A stretch of DNA of 9,183 bases, from the NCBI GenBank assembly GCA_001800085.1, contig MGUS01000062.1, positions 659 through 9,841 of the forward strand, read 5' to 3'. Position numbers and translations under genes: made by a program. The notes under the pieces were generated by a model. The model saw only the letters and a program-made list of their open reading frames with translations, was not told where the DNA came from and did not search any database. Positions 1 through 6,800 of this stretch are shown piece by piece (positions within the stretch are counted from its first letter, which is position 1; every line of letters starts with the position of its first letter). This DNA comes from Elusimicrobia bacterium RIFCSPLOWO2_01_FULL_60_11 (GTDB lineage Bacteria; Elusimicrobiota; Elusimicrobia; 2-02-FULL-39-32).

Positions 1-1
1 G

Positions 2-367
2 GCCATCGCCGCGGTCTCTTTGCTGGTTGGCGGCATCGGCATCATGAACATCATGCTCGTTTCCGTCACGGAGCGCACGCGGGAGATCGGACTGCGCAAG
101 GCCCTGGGGGCCCGCAAGACGGACATCCTCTCGCAGTTCCTCATCGAAGCGGTCGTGGTGAGCGCGGCGGGGGGGGTTCTGGGGATATTCCTCGGGTCGG
201 GGATCTCCTATCTTCTGTCCTCCTTCGCCGGCTGGGCCACGAACGTTTCTCCGCAGTCCGTCGTCCTGGCCACGGTATTCTCGACGGCAGTGGGCGTGGG
301 GTTCGGTTTCTGGCCCGCCCGCAAGGCCGCCGCCTTGAACCCCATAGACGCCTTGAGATATGAATAG
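2..367 (+). CDS. MacB/FtsX-family ABC transporter permease, C-terminal part (5' end outside window)
   Basis: Only the last 121 residues are present; the frame is open from base 2 and ends at TAG 365-367. The segment [20 protein letters not shown], followed by GLRKALGA and an acidic FLIEAVVVS stretch, is the signature of the last periplasm-to-membrane part of MacB-type permeases (FtsX domain). Such permeases pair with an ATPase and a periplasmic adaptor to export peptides, macrolides or lipoproteins. Three hydrophobic segments are visible (roughly the first 20 residues, then '[22 protein letters not shown]' without its ends, then '[20 protein letters not shown]'), and the C-terminus '[16 protein letters not shown]' matches the family's usual ending (NPIEALRYE). 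The substrate cannot be told; the partner ATPase and adaptor would be expected upstream, outside the window. The stop codon overlaps the next gene's start, so the two are probably translationally coupled. Confidence 0.93.
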   Translation, partial: AIAAVSLLVGGIGIMNIMLVSVTERTREIGLRKALGARKTDILSQFLIEAVVVSAAGGVLGIFLGSGISYLLSSFAGWATNVSPQSVVLATVFSTAVGVGFGFWPARKAAALNPIDALRYE

Positions 368-2615
368 GTCTGCGGCGGTCTTTTTAGCCGCTCTGGCCGT
401 GGTCGCGGGGTTGATAGGCGCCGTTGCCATCGAGCGCCGCGCCGCCGGCCAAGATGTCCTGGCTTTTGAGCGGCCCCGCCTGCCCACGGCTTCCCTTGTG
501 GCCGGGAACCTCTCTGCGGCGGTAAAAGGTTTCCGCCCGGGGCACAGGCGCGCCGCCGCCGGCTGGGCTATATTCGCGGGCATGGCTCTTTTCTTCTTTT
601 CTTCCGGAAAACTCGCGCTCGACCTGATATTCCCGCCCGGAAGCGCCCGCGAAGGGCCGGACGGGGCTTTGCTCCTGGGTTTTTCTTACTTGCTGGGCGC
701 GCTCATAGCGAGTCTTCTCTGGTTCGTCTACGGCCTTTTGGGGGTGATCAACGCTACTTCGGCCATGGGGACATTCGCGTTGGGAGCGGTCCTGGCGGTG
801 ATCGCTTTCCGCCGCGCATCATGGAAAATCCCACCCTTGAGTTTGCCGGCGAAGATCGGCATCACCCTCATCGGCCTGTATTTCCTCTTCGTCTCCTGCA
901 ACGCTTTCGTGTTCCAGGATTACGCGGATGTGTTCCAGATCGATTTCACCCTGCCCATGCATTTCATCTATGACAAAAGCGTCGCCCCGAACCCTTTCGA
1001 GACCTACTCCTACTATCCCCAGAATTGGTGGATCCTCCTCACCTGGCCTCTCGTCCTCAAATCCGAGATGGCGTCCGTCCTTCTGCTCTGGAGTTATTAC
1101 ACGGCCTTCACTCTTCTGGTGTGGGGTTTGACCAGAAGATACGCGAGTCCCCGCGCGGCCGCGGCGTCCGTCCTGCTCTTTTTGACGGGGTTGATCCTGA
1201 CCCACCTTTCAATATTCATGAAAAGCGACCTCTCCGTCGGGCTTTTCATATTCGCCCACTACTGCGCCCTCATCCCCGCCCTGAACATGGCCGAAGACGA
1301 TGAGGCCTCCGCCGGCCGGTGGGTCCTGCTCGCGGGCCTCCTTTGCGGGGGAGCCGTCGGACATAAACTGACCGCGCTCTTTGCCGCATTCACGAGCACG
1401 GCCATCCTTCTATTCAACGGACGGGGGAAGTCCCTCGTTCTCTGGTGGTTCCTGGGCCTGGCACTCACGACATTCCCGTGGTTCCTGCGCTCCTACCTGG
1501 CCACGGGGAATCCGATCTACCCCTACCTGAATTCACTGTTCGGCGCAAAGCTCGCCGCCTTCTGGCATGTGGGAACGCGCCTAAATGGACCCGATACGAT
1601 CGGGTGGGACGGCGTTGTGAGATATCTCGGTCTTCTGTTCGGAAGGGGAAGGACGCCTGACATCCTGCCCGATGTTTGGGGGCCAGGCGCGGGGTTCGCG
1701 GTCCTCTGCTTGTTCCTGTGGAGGAAAAAGACGCCATCGGGGCAGCGCTGGGTCGTGGCCGGGGCCCTGGCAAGCATGGCGGCGCTATTGACCTACTCGA
1801 TGGAGTGGCGCTACTACATCGGCTACCTTGCCGTGGTGCTCTGCGTGCCTTTCGCCCTCTTTCTGGAAGCGGCCCTGGAATCTCCCAAGTCCAAGTGGAT
1901 ATATCCTCTCACGGTCACCGTCCTTATCGTCGCGTTCCACCAGACCATCCTCCAGTCGGATTTTTGGAAGAGGAGCTGCCATGCCTTCCGCGCCGTCTTG
2001 TTCGGCTTCTCTCCGGGCAACTACGCCGGCGCCAACGCCGAGATGGACCAACTGCGCTGGATCAGCCGCCTCATCAACGGCAACACGGACCCGGGGGACG
2101 CCGTCCTCTATGCCGGCATCGACATCCATTACGGCCTGGAGAGGAAGATATCCTCGAACAGCGCGACCGACCGGGAGACCATCGTGGTGGCCGCGGAAAG
2201 ATCGAAGGACGCCGCCGAACTGGCGCGGAACTTGAGGGAGATGGGGATACGGCAGATCCTGGTCAAGCCCTCCGTGCTGGAGTCCCTGCTTTATCTGGAC
2301 ATACCCGTCCTTTCATACCCCAAAAGTGAGCTTGATAAGATCGACTCCATGCTGGCCCAAGACGCGGTCTTGCGCGCAAAGACCCCCGACGGGAGCATCC
2401 TGTGGTATTCGCTCAAAGGCGGGGGGGAATTCCCGCCCGTGGCCGTCACGAAGGACGACGTCGAATATCATCCCGTCATGGCTTTGGCGCACGCGGCTGC
2501 TCTGGCGAAGGAAGGGAAAGGGCGCGAGGCGGGAGAAATATGGGCTATGGCGCGGGATGCCCGCATCATACCGGCTCTAAAGCTGGAAGCTAAGGAAATG
2601 ACGGTTTCTGAATGA
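360..2615 (+). CDS. Polytopic membrane protein, probable GT-C-fold glycosyltransferase
   Basis: A 751-aa protein with about 12-14 hydrophobic segments up to residue ~530, then a soluble C-terminal portion of ~220 residues. After the membrane segment around residues 160-185 comes a loop with acidic residues D187, D190 and D195 ([12 protein letters not shown]). This is where GT-C glycosyltransferases carry their catalytic or metal-binding Asp/Glu in the first external loop. A further loop has [10 protein letters not shown] at 382-391, a motif I associate with uncharacterised GT-C/PMT-like membrane proteins. Such enzymes transfer sugars from polyprenyl-phosphate donors on the outer face of the inner membrane; donor and acceptor are unknown here. 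The ATG overlaps the permease stop by 8 nt (ATGAATAG), which supports this start although no clear Shine-Dalgarno is needed. The C-terminal part (e.g. '[13 protein letters not shown]', a Rossmann-like alternation) may be a periplasmic domain. Glycosyltransferase assignment is inference; plain polytopic hypothetical protein is the fallback. Confidence 0.85.
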   Translation: MNRSAAVFLAALAVVAGLIGAVAIERRAAGQDVLAFERPRLPTASLVAGNLSAAVKGFRPGHRRAAAGWAIFAGMALFFFSSGKLALDLIFPPGSAREGPDGALLLGFSYLLGALIASLLWFVYGLLGVINATSAMGTFALGAVLAVIAFRRASWKIPPLSLPAKIGITLIGLYFLFVSCNAFVFQDYADVFQIDFTLPMHFIYDKSVAPNPFETYSYYPQNWWILLTWPLVLKSEMASVLLLWSYYTAFTLLVWGLTRRYASPRAAAASVLLFLTGLILTHLSIFMKSDLSVGLFIFAHYCALIPALNMAEDDEASAGRWVLLAGLLCGGAVGHKLTALFAAFTSTAILLFNGRGKSLVLWWFLGLALTTFPWFLRSYLATGNPIYPYLNSLFGAKLAAFWHVGTRLNGPDTIGWDGVVRYLGLLFGRGRTPDILPDVWGPGAGFAVLCLFLWRKKTPSGQRWVVAGALASMAALLTYSMEWRYYIGYLAVVLCVPFALFLEAALESPKSKWIYPLTVTVLIVAFHQTILQSDFWKRSCHAFRAVLFGFSPGNYAGANAEMDQLRWISRLINGNTDPGDAVLYAGIDIHYGLERKISSNSATDRETIVVAAERSKDAAELARNLREMGIRQILVKPSVLESLLYLDIPVLSYPKSELDKIDSMLAQDAVLRAKTPDGSILWYSLKGGGEFPPVAVTKDDVEYHPVMALAHAAALAKEGKGREAGEIWAMARDARIIPALKLEAKEMTVSE

Positions 2616-2617
2616 GT

Positions 2618-2626
2618 AAAGGAGGT
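2618..2626 (+). promoter_or_regulatory. Strong Shine-Dalgarno of the Spy-like gene
   Basis: AAAGGAGGT lies 5 nt before the ATG at 2632, a near-perfect anti-16S match. It fixes the start of the small periplasmic protein and contrasts with the giant gene at 3669, which has no such site. Confidence 0.9.
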
Positions 2627-2631
2627 CACAC

Positions 2632-3000
2632 ATGTCAAAAAAAACGATGAAGGGATGGGCAGTATTGGGGGCGGCGGTCCTGGCGGGGGTGTTCTTATGT
2701 TCTCCGCTCCGGGCCGAACACGGCGGGGGGATGATGGGGCACGGGGACCATGAAAAGAAGATGGATAAGATGAAGGAGAAGCTGGACCTGACCCCGGACC
2801 AGCAGGCCAAGATGAAGGCCATCAATGAATCGTTCATGGCGGAGATGAAAGCGCTTCACGAGAAGCATAAGGCCGACATGAAGGCCATCCTCACTTCGGA
2901 GCAGCAGGCCAAGATGGAAAAGATGATGGAGAAGAGGGAAGAGCATATGGAGAAGCGGATGGAGATGCGCAAGGATAAGATGGAGGAGCACAAGCAGTAA
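2632..3000 (+). CDS. Spy/CpxP-like (LTXXQ) periplasmic protein, Met/His/Lys-rich
   Basis: A 122-aa exported protein. Residues 1-28 form a signal peptide: basic MSKKTMKG, hydrophobic core AVLGAAVLAGVFLCSPL, and a probable signal peptidase I site at LRA|EH. A short His/Gly/Met stretch (EHGGGMMGHGDHEKK) could bind metal. The rest is charged alpha-helix with two LTxxQ motifs, LTPDQQAKM and LTSEQQAKM, about 40 residues apart. These are the hallmark of the Spy/CpxP/ZraP group of periplasmic chaperones and metal or envelope-stress sensors. The C-terminus is almost pure Met/Lys/Glu/Arg helix. Length suits the family. It starts 16 nt after the membrane protein's stop, so it is likely co-transcribed, and it is followed by a terminator. 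The envelope-stress or metal role is family knowledge plus inference; no regulator gene is visible here. Confidence 0.9.
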   Translation: MSKKTMKGWAVLGAAVLAGVFLCSPLRAEHGGGMMGHGDHEKKMDKMKEKLDLTPDQQAKMKAINESFMAEMKALHEKHKADMKAILTSEQQAKMEKMMEKREEHMEKRMEMRKDKMEEHKQ

Positions 3001-3022
3001 GGCATTTCACAGTACCCAAAAA

Positions 3023-3062
3023 CAAAGGCGTTCCGCCGCAGGCGGACGCCTTTTGTTTTTTT
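3023..3062. terminator. Bidirectional intrinsic terminator between the operon and the convergent tRNA gene
   Basis: The arms CAAAGGCGTTCCGCC and GGCGGACGCCTTTTG pair around a GCA loop with one small bulge. On the + strand the stem runs into TTTTGTTTTTTT; on the - strand the same stem is followed by TTTGTTTTT. It sits 22 nt after the Spy-like stop and about 90 nt beyond the tRNA 3' end, so it can end transcripts from both sides. Confidence 0.92.
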
Positions 3063-3066
3063 AGGG

Positions 3067-3159
3067 GGGTGGGCCCGCACCACTTTCTTATTCCTTTACA
3101 TCAAGGAAGTGGTACAGGGCCCGCAAACTTATGAAGTTTTTTAAATGTGGGTGGGCCCG
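3067..3159. repeat. Direct repeat pair of the tRNA 3' end (copies at 3067-3077 and 3149-3159)
   Basis: The 11-mer GGGTGGGCCCG occurs at 3067-3077 and again at 3149-3159, 82 bp apart. The second copy is the tRNA acceptor 3' strand plus the bases after the discriminator. GGGCCCGC also occurs at 3071-3078 and 3117-3124. A short repeat of a tRNA 3' end is what a lost or tiny element using the tRNA as attachment site would leave; chance in GC-rich DNA is not excluded. Confidence 0.6.
3071..3122. repeat. Inverted repeat downstream of the tRNA 3' end
   Basis: GGGCCC-GC-ACCACTTTC faces GGAAGTGGT-ACA-GGGCCC across about 17 nt, giving a 52-nt potential stem-loop with one mismatch in the inner arm and small internal loops. 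An alternative inner hairpin (TTCCTT/AAGGAA on the - strand) can form in the loop. No T-run follows directly on either strand, so it does not look like an intrinsic terminator. It may act in tRNA 3' processing or be a remnant of a small repeat element. Confidence 0.55.
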
Positions 3160-3190
3160 AGGCGATTCGAACGCCTGACCCTCTGCTTAG

Positions 3191-3419
3191 CTTGCCACTC
3201 CGGATTACTCCGGCCGCTTGCGCGTTGTGGTCTGGACTATGTCTTCACCGTTTCAGGTGTGCGGCGTATAGTCTCTGAGGACTCTCCAGTTCGTCATTCC
3301 CGCGAAAGCGGGAATCCATGTCTGGGTTGCCTGCAAGTTGTCCGATTTATCACCGGAGATCCTTGCATATAGCCGCATGCACTCTTCGCGTTTTTGTTCC
3401 GCGCCGAGGCTCCTATTTG
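3191..3419 (-). ncRNA. Group I self-splicing intron in tRNA-Arg(UCU), 229 nt, no internal ORF
   Basis: All coordinates run along the - strand. P1: exon CTT (3422-3420) pairs with GAG (3412-3410), with the conserved U.G at the 5' splice site. P10: exon 2 CTA (3190-3188) pairs with TAG (3415-3413), directly adjoining P1, so the joined exon CUUCUA is read by one guide. P2: CTC..CGCG/CGCG..GAG. P3: TGCGGC (3377-3372) with GCCGCA (3265-3260). P4: TGCAAG (3367-3362) with CTTGCA (3337-3332). P5: TCCG/CGGA inside P4. P6: CCAG (3325-3322) with CTGG (3289-3286). P7: GACTAT (3273-3268) with ATAGTC (3240-3235). P8: CACC/GGTG. The P9 region is CCAC/GTGG (3230-3227, 3198-3195) with GCAA and GTAA (GNRA) tetraloops inside. 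The last base is the omega G (3191). AGAGACTA..ACG and AAGACATAGTCC resemble the core of the Azoarcus and cyanobacterial tRNA introns (IC3). No homing endonuclease fits. Confidence 0.95.
3292..3318. repeat. Palindromic intergenic repeat forming the P6 hairpin of the intron
   Basis: ATTCCCGC-GAAA-GCGGGAAT (3296-3315) is a perfect 8-bp stem, flanked by CGTC and CCATG. This is the common 'GTCATTCCCGC...GCGGGAATCCA' type repeat found dispersed in many bacterial genomes (dRS3-like in Neisseria). Here it lies exactly between the two P6 strands, so it extends P6 without touching the catalytic core. Confidence 0.85.
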
Positions 3420-3469
3420 AAGGCAGATGCTCTATCCAACTGAGCTACGGGCCCATCGACTTCCACCCC

Positions 3470-3496
3470 ACTATACCAAAATCGTCACGCTGAAAA
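3470..3496 (-). promoter_or_regulatory. Probable promoter of the tRNA-Arg gene
   Basis: On the - strand TATAGT (3475-3470), preceded by TGG (TGGTATAGT, extended-type), lies 15 nt upstream of the first tRNA base. TTTTCA (3496-3491) could serve as -35 with a short 15-nt spacer. The short leader fits a stable-RNA promoter; the -35 match is weak. Confidence 0.55.
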
Positions 3497-3554
3497 TACC
3501 CCCCATTTTACATGGTGGATATGGTGCACTAGCACATTGAACTCGCGGCTAAAG

Positions 3555-3609
3555 TGTTACAAAAATGTTACAAAAAGTTTAGGAAAAGTTTAAGTACTTC
3601 TGTTATACT
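3555..3609 (+). promoter_or_regulatory. Probable promoter of the giant repeat-protein gene with phased A-tracts
   Basis: TATACT at 3604-3609 is preceded by TG at 3601-3602 (TGTTATACT, extended -10). No good -35 is present at 16-18 nt. Upstream is a tandem 11-mer TGTTACAAAAA twice (3555-3565, 3566-3576), then GTTTAGGAAAA and GTTTAAG, which places A-tracts at about 3561, 3572 and 3584. Helically phased A-tracts bend DNA and can act as UP-like elements. The inferred start near 3616 leaves a leader of ~53 nt. Confidence 0.6.
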
Positions 3610-3668
3610 CACATCACACGAGAGCAGGATCTGACGCGATTCCGTTCCCGTTCAACAAAAAAAATATA

Positions 3669-3863
3669 ATGAAAAGGTACCGCCTTTTCCGTCTGTATAG
3701 ACGAGCGCGAAGGGCCCTCCGCTGGGTCTTTTTCGCTCCGATTCCTTACACCTCCCCCTTCAGTTTCTACCTCTCCCTCCTCTTCCCCGCCCTTGAGCGT
3801 CTGAAGCGCGCCGTCTCCATGGCGGTGGCGTTCATCTACTTCACCACGCAGATCGCGTTCGCC
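3669..3863 (+). other. Extended signal peptide of the giant protein
   Basis: Residues 1-65. The first ~20 residues are strongly basic (MKRYRLFRLYRRARRALRW), followed by an aromatic/Pro-rich stretch (FFAPIPYTSPFSFYL), a second basic patch (LERLKRA), the hydrophobic core MAVAFIYFTTQIAFA, and a signal peptidase I site AFA|Q. Long, bipartite N-regions of this kind are known in giant autotransporters and adhesins of other bacteria, where they slow or steer export. Confidence 0.75.
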
Positions 3864-6800
3864 CAGAACGTCGTGGCGGTCCTCCCCCACGGCATGGTGC
3901 CCAACTTCATTGCCAGCGTCAAGCTCCGCGTCGGCGGGCTGTTCAATTCCCCGGCGGCCGTCTTCCACGCCCTGCCGTTCGGGTTCGACACGATGCGCGA
4001 GTTCCAGAACGACCGCGAGCGCTCCGGTTACCGCTCCCCCGAGGACGTCCTCAAGCGGGAGAAGGAGCAGATGGAGCGGATGAAATCGGCGGATAACATG
4101 CGTCAGATCCGCGGCTACCAGACCCCCGGCAATGAGAATTACAATCCTTCCCTGCCCGGCCAGGCCATCCCCGCCGAGGTGTTCCTGCAGAACCGCCAGG
4201 CGGCCAAGAGCATCCAGGAAGAGATCGCCCGCCTGCGCAAGCAGACCCAGACGGCGGGGGAGAACTACGTCAAGTACAACGACGGCCGCGAGGTCTGGTA
4301 TCGGAACGGCCTGGTCTCCAAGATCCTCAATGAGAAGGTCAAAGACCCCCGGGGCAACATCTCCATCCGCAATACGACGAACATGGAGTACAACGCCAAG
4401 CGCCTTCTCTCCTCTTACCTGGCCGAGGAGACCGATTCGCGCGGCAACACCACCACCACCCGCCGGAAGAACATCACCTACACGCCCGACTCCGTCAGCG
4501 GCGGGGCGAGGTCCAAGCAGAAGATCACTGGGTTCACTGAGAATCGCGTGGACCCGGTGGGCAACGTCAACACCATCACGCGCAGCAACATGACCTACGA
4601 TTCCAAGGCCCGCATGACATCTTTCGACGAAACGGCCACGGACGCCTACGGCACCCGCACGACCAAGAGCTGGTCCAGCGCGTCCTACGACGGGGATGAC
4701 AACCTCATGAGCTACCATGAGGTCGACATCGACGCCGACGGCAACGCCACCGTCAAGGACTGGGGCGGGGCCTCCTATATCAAGAACCCCCAGTGGACGG
4801 GGGAGGAGGACAAGACGCACGGCAAATTCCTGCTGACGGGCTATACCCAGATACTTTACGAGCCCAACGGTTCCAAGGTGTCCGAGACGTGGTCCGACGC
4901 CTCCTACAACGAATTCAACGAGCTGGCGGGCCACACCACCACCCGCACGGGTTTCCAGGGCTACACCACGGTCACTCGTGTGGCCGATACGCAGTACAAT
5001 CAGTACGGCGAGACCTATGGCTTGAAACAGATCACGACGGACACTTTCGGCAACGCCCAGACGATGACGCGCTCGGACATGACCTACACCAAGATCGGGG
5101 ACATCACTTCCTACCGTGAACGGGTGGAGGACTCGAACGGAAACTCCATCGACCGCGAAAGGAAAGGCATCCTCTACAACGACAAGCGCACCATGACCGC
5201 CTATTTGGAGAGCGAGGTCAGTTCCGACGGCAGAGGGTCGCTCAAGGACTGGTCGGCCACGGCCTTGGACGCGCGCGGGCGTGTGGCCGGCTACCGCGAA
5301 TTCACCGCTGCGGGTAATTTGAGCGTCAGTAAAACGGCGGAAGGCATCACCTACGACCGCACGGGGGCCATATCCGGCCAGATCGAGGAGACCGTCACGC
5401 GGGGAAAAGACGAGATCGGCGTCGATATCAGCGGACGACTTAAGGTCGTGACGGACCGGCTCGGGACCGTGACGGATGAATCCGGGAAAATGACCGGCTA
5501 TACTGAAAGTTCGGTCACGACGGGGTGGGACGGGGACGGAAAACTTGCACGGGACATCGCTGTGGTGCGCGCGCGCAGCAATGTCACCCTTTCCGGCTAC
5601 ACGGAGGAATCCATGACCGTGAGCCGCGACGGAGAGGCCGTTCTGGTCTCCAAAGGCCGCGTCGAGCGCAGCAATACGATCTATGACGGCCTCTCGCGCA
5701 TCGTCCAGTACGAAGAGAACGCCTGGAGCCAGGCGGACAATCCCAACACCCGGGTCCAGAAGCAGGTCACCGGCATCGTCTACGACATCCACAACCAGAT
5801 GGTCGGCTCCGCCGAGATCTCCAAGGACGCTCTGGGCGTCACCACCTTGACCGTCCTTTCCGGCAGTATCATCAACTCCCTCGGGCAGGTCACTTCCTTT
5901 ACAAGGGAAACGACCCAGTCCTTCGGCGGCGCCACCATCTCCAACCGCCTGGAGCGGAGCCGCATCCGCTACAACGCCCTGGGCGACATGCTTTCCTACC
6001 ATGACAAGACCACCAAGCCCTCGTCGGAAAAAGTGGACGAGTTGGACTGGACCGCGCTTGGCTACAACCTTTTGGGGCAGGTGTCCGCCTACCGCCAGGA
6101 TTTCATGCAGAACGGCCTCCAAGTATCCCAGACTGTCAGCGATATCGAATATGACGCGCAGGGGCGGATGACGGAGCAGACGACCACGCGGGAAACGGGG
6201 TCCGAAGACCGCAGGGTGTTCGTGGACGGTCAAGGGCGGGTCTTGAACGCGGCGGACCTTGCGGCCATTGTCGACGCGCAGGGCGCGGGTGTTGAAGAAC
6301 TTTTGAGCCGCGGCGTCATTTCGCGGCAGACCCTGTTAAAGGAAGTGGATTTCACCTATTCTACCCGGCGCACCGGCGTGGCCTACGATGATTTCAACCG
6401 CATGACCGCCTATACCGACGAATCCACCGGCCCCGACGGGTCGATGACCCGCGTCACGGTTTCGGACATGACCTATGACCCGTTCTCCAGAGTGACAAGC
6501 TACACCAGCGCCCAGACCTATTTTGAGGGCATCCAGACGGAATACCTGATGAACGGACGGGTGCTGACCGAAGGGGACTTGGCTGGCATCCTCGCCGAGA
6601 ACGGCCGGGCAGTTTGGCAGATGCTCGAAGACGGCACGCTGACCGCGCGGGAACGCAAGGTCGTCTCGGACAAGGCGAGCGTCTCCTTCCGCTCGGGCAT
6701 CACCTACGACGATAACGGGAACACCACGGGCTACCGGGAAACGACGTCCGACCCCGAAGGCGGCATCGACCTGCTGGAATCGGAAACGGCCATGACCTAT

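Larger units (their letters stand above)
3152..3454 (-). tRNA. tRNA-Arg(UCU), interrupted by a group I intron
   Basis: Exon 1 is 3454-3420 and exon 2 is 3190-3152 (reading the - strand). Joined, they give a full cloverleaf: acceptor GGGCCCG/CGGGCCC; D-arm GCTC-AGTTGGATA-GAGC; anticodon stem TCTGC/GCAGA with loop CTTCTAA; variable GGGTC; T-arm AGGCG-TTCGAAT-CGCCT; discriminator A. The anticodon is TCT, i.e. Arg reading AGA/AGG, and the loop CTTCTAA is the one I know from E. coli tRNA-Arg(UCU). CCA is not encoded: the bases after the discriminator are CCC, so a CCA-adding enzyme is needed. The gene is transcribed towards the operon's terminator and away from the giant gene. Confidence 0.96.

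Noticed and set aside
1676..2329. A 217-codon forward frame inside the membrane-protein gene
   Set aside because: It overlaps the well-supported 751-aa frame and is Gly/Arg/His/Pro-rich without hydrophobic or domain pattern; an off-frame shadow.
3125..3142. AAACTT-ATG-AAGTTT hairpin followed by Ts on the + strand, as a second terminator
   Set aside because: The stem is only 6 bp, AT-rich, and lies behind a much stronger terminator with no gene in between; possible but not supportable.
3292..3318. CRISPR-like palindrome
   Set aside because: Only one copy exists in the window and there is no spacer periodicity; it is a dispersed palindromic repeat.
3145..3372. A 75-codon forward frame across the tRNA and intron
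   Set aside because: It covers the tRNA exon and intron in antisense; its HSRESGNP stretch is the typical spurious translation of the palindromic repeat.
3609..6233. An 874-codon reverse-strand open frame opposite the giant gene
   Set aside because: The forward frame has signal peptide, repeats and periodic motifs. The reverse frame is low-complexity (GV/RR/DD-rich), runs past the promoter, and is explained by GC-rich codons with few TA-containing triplets.
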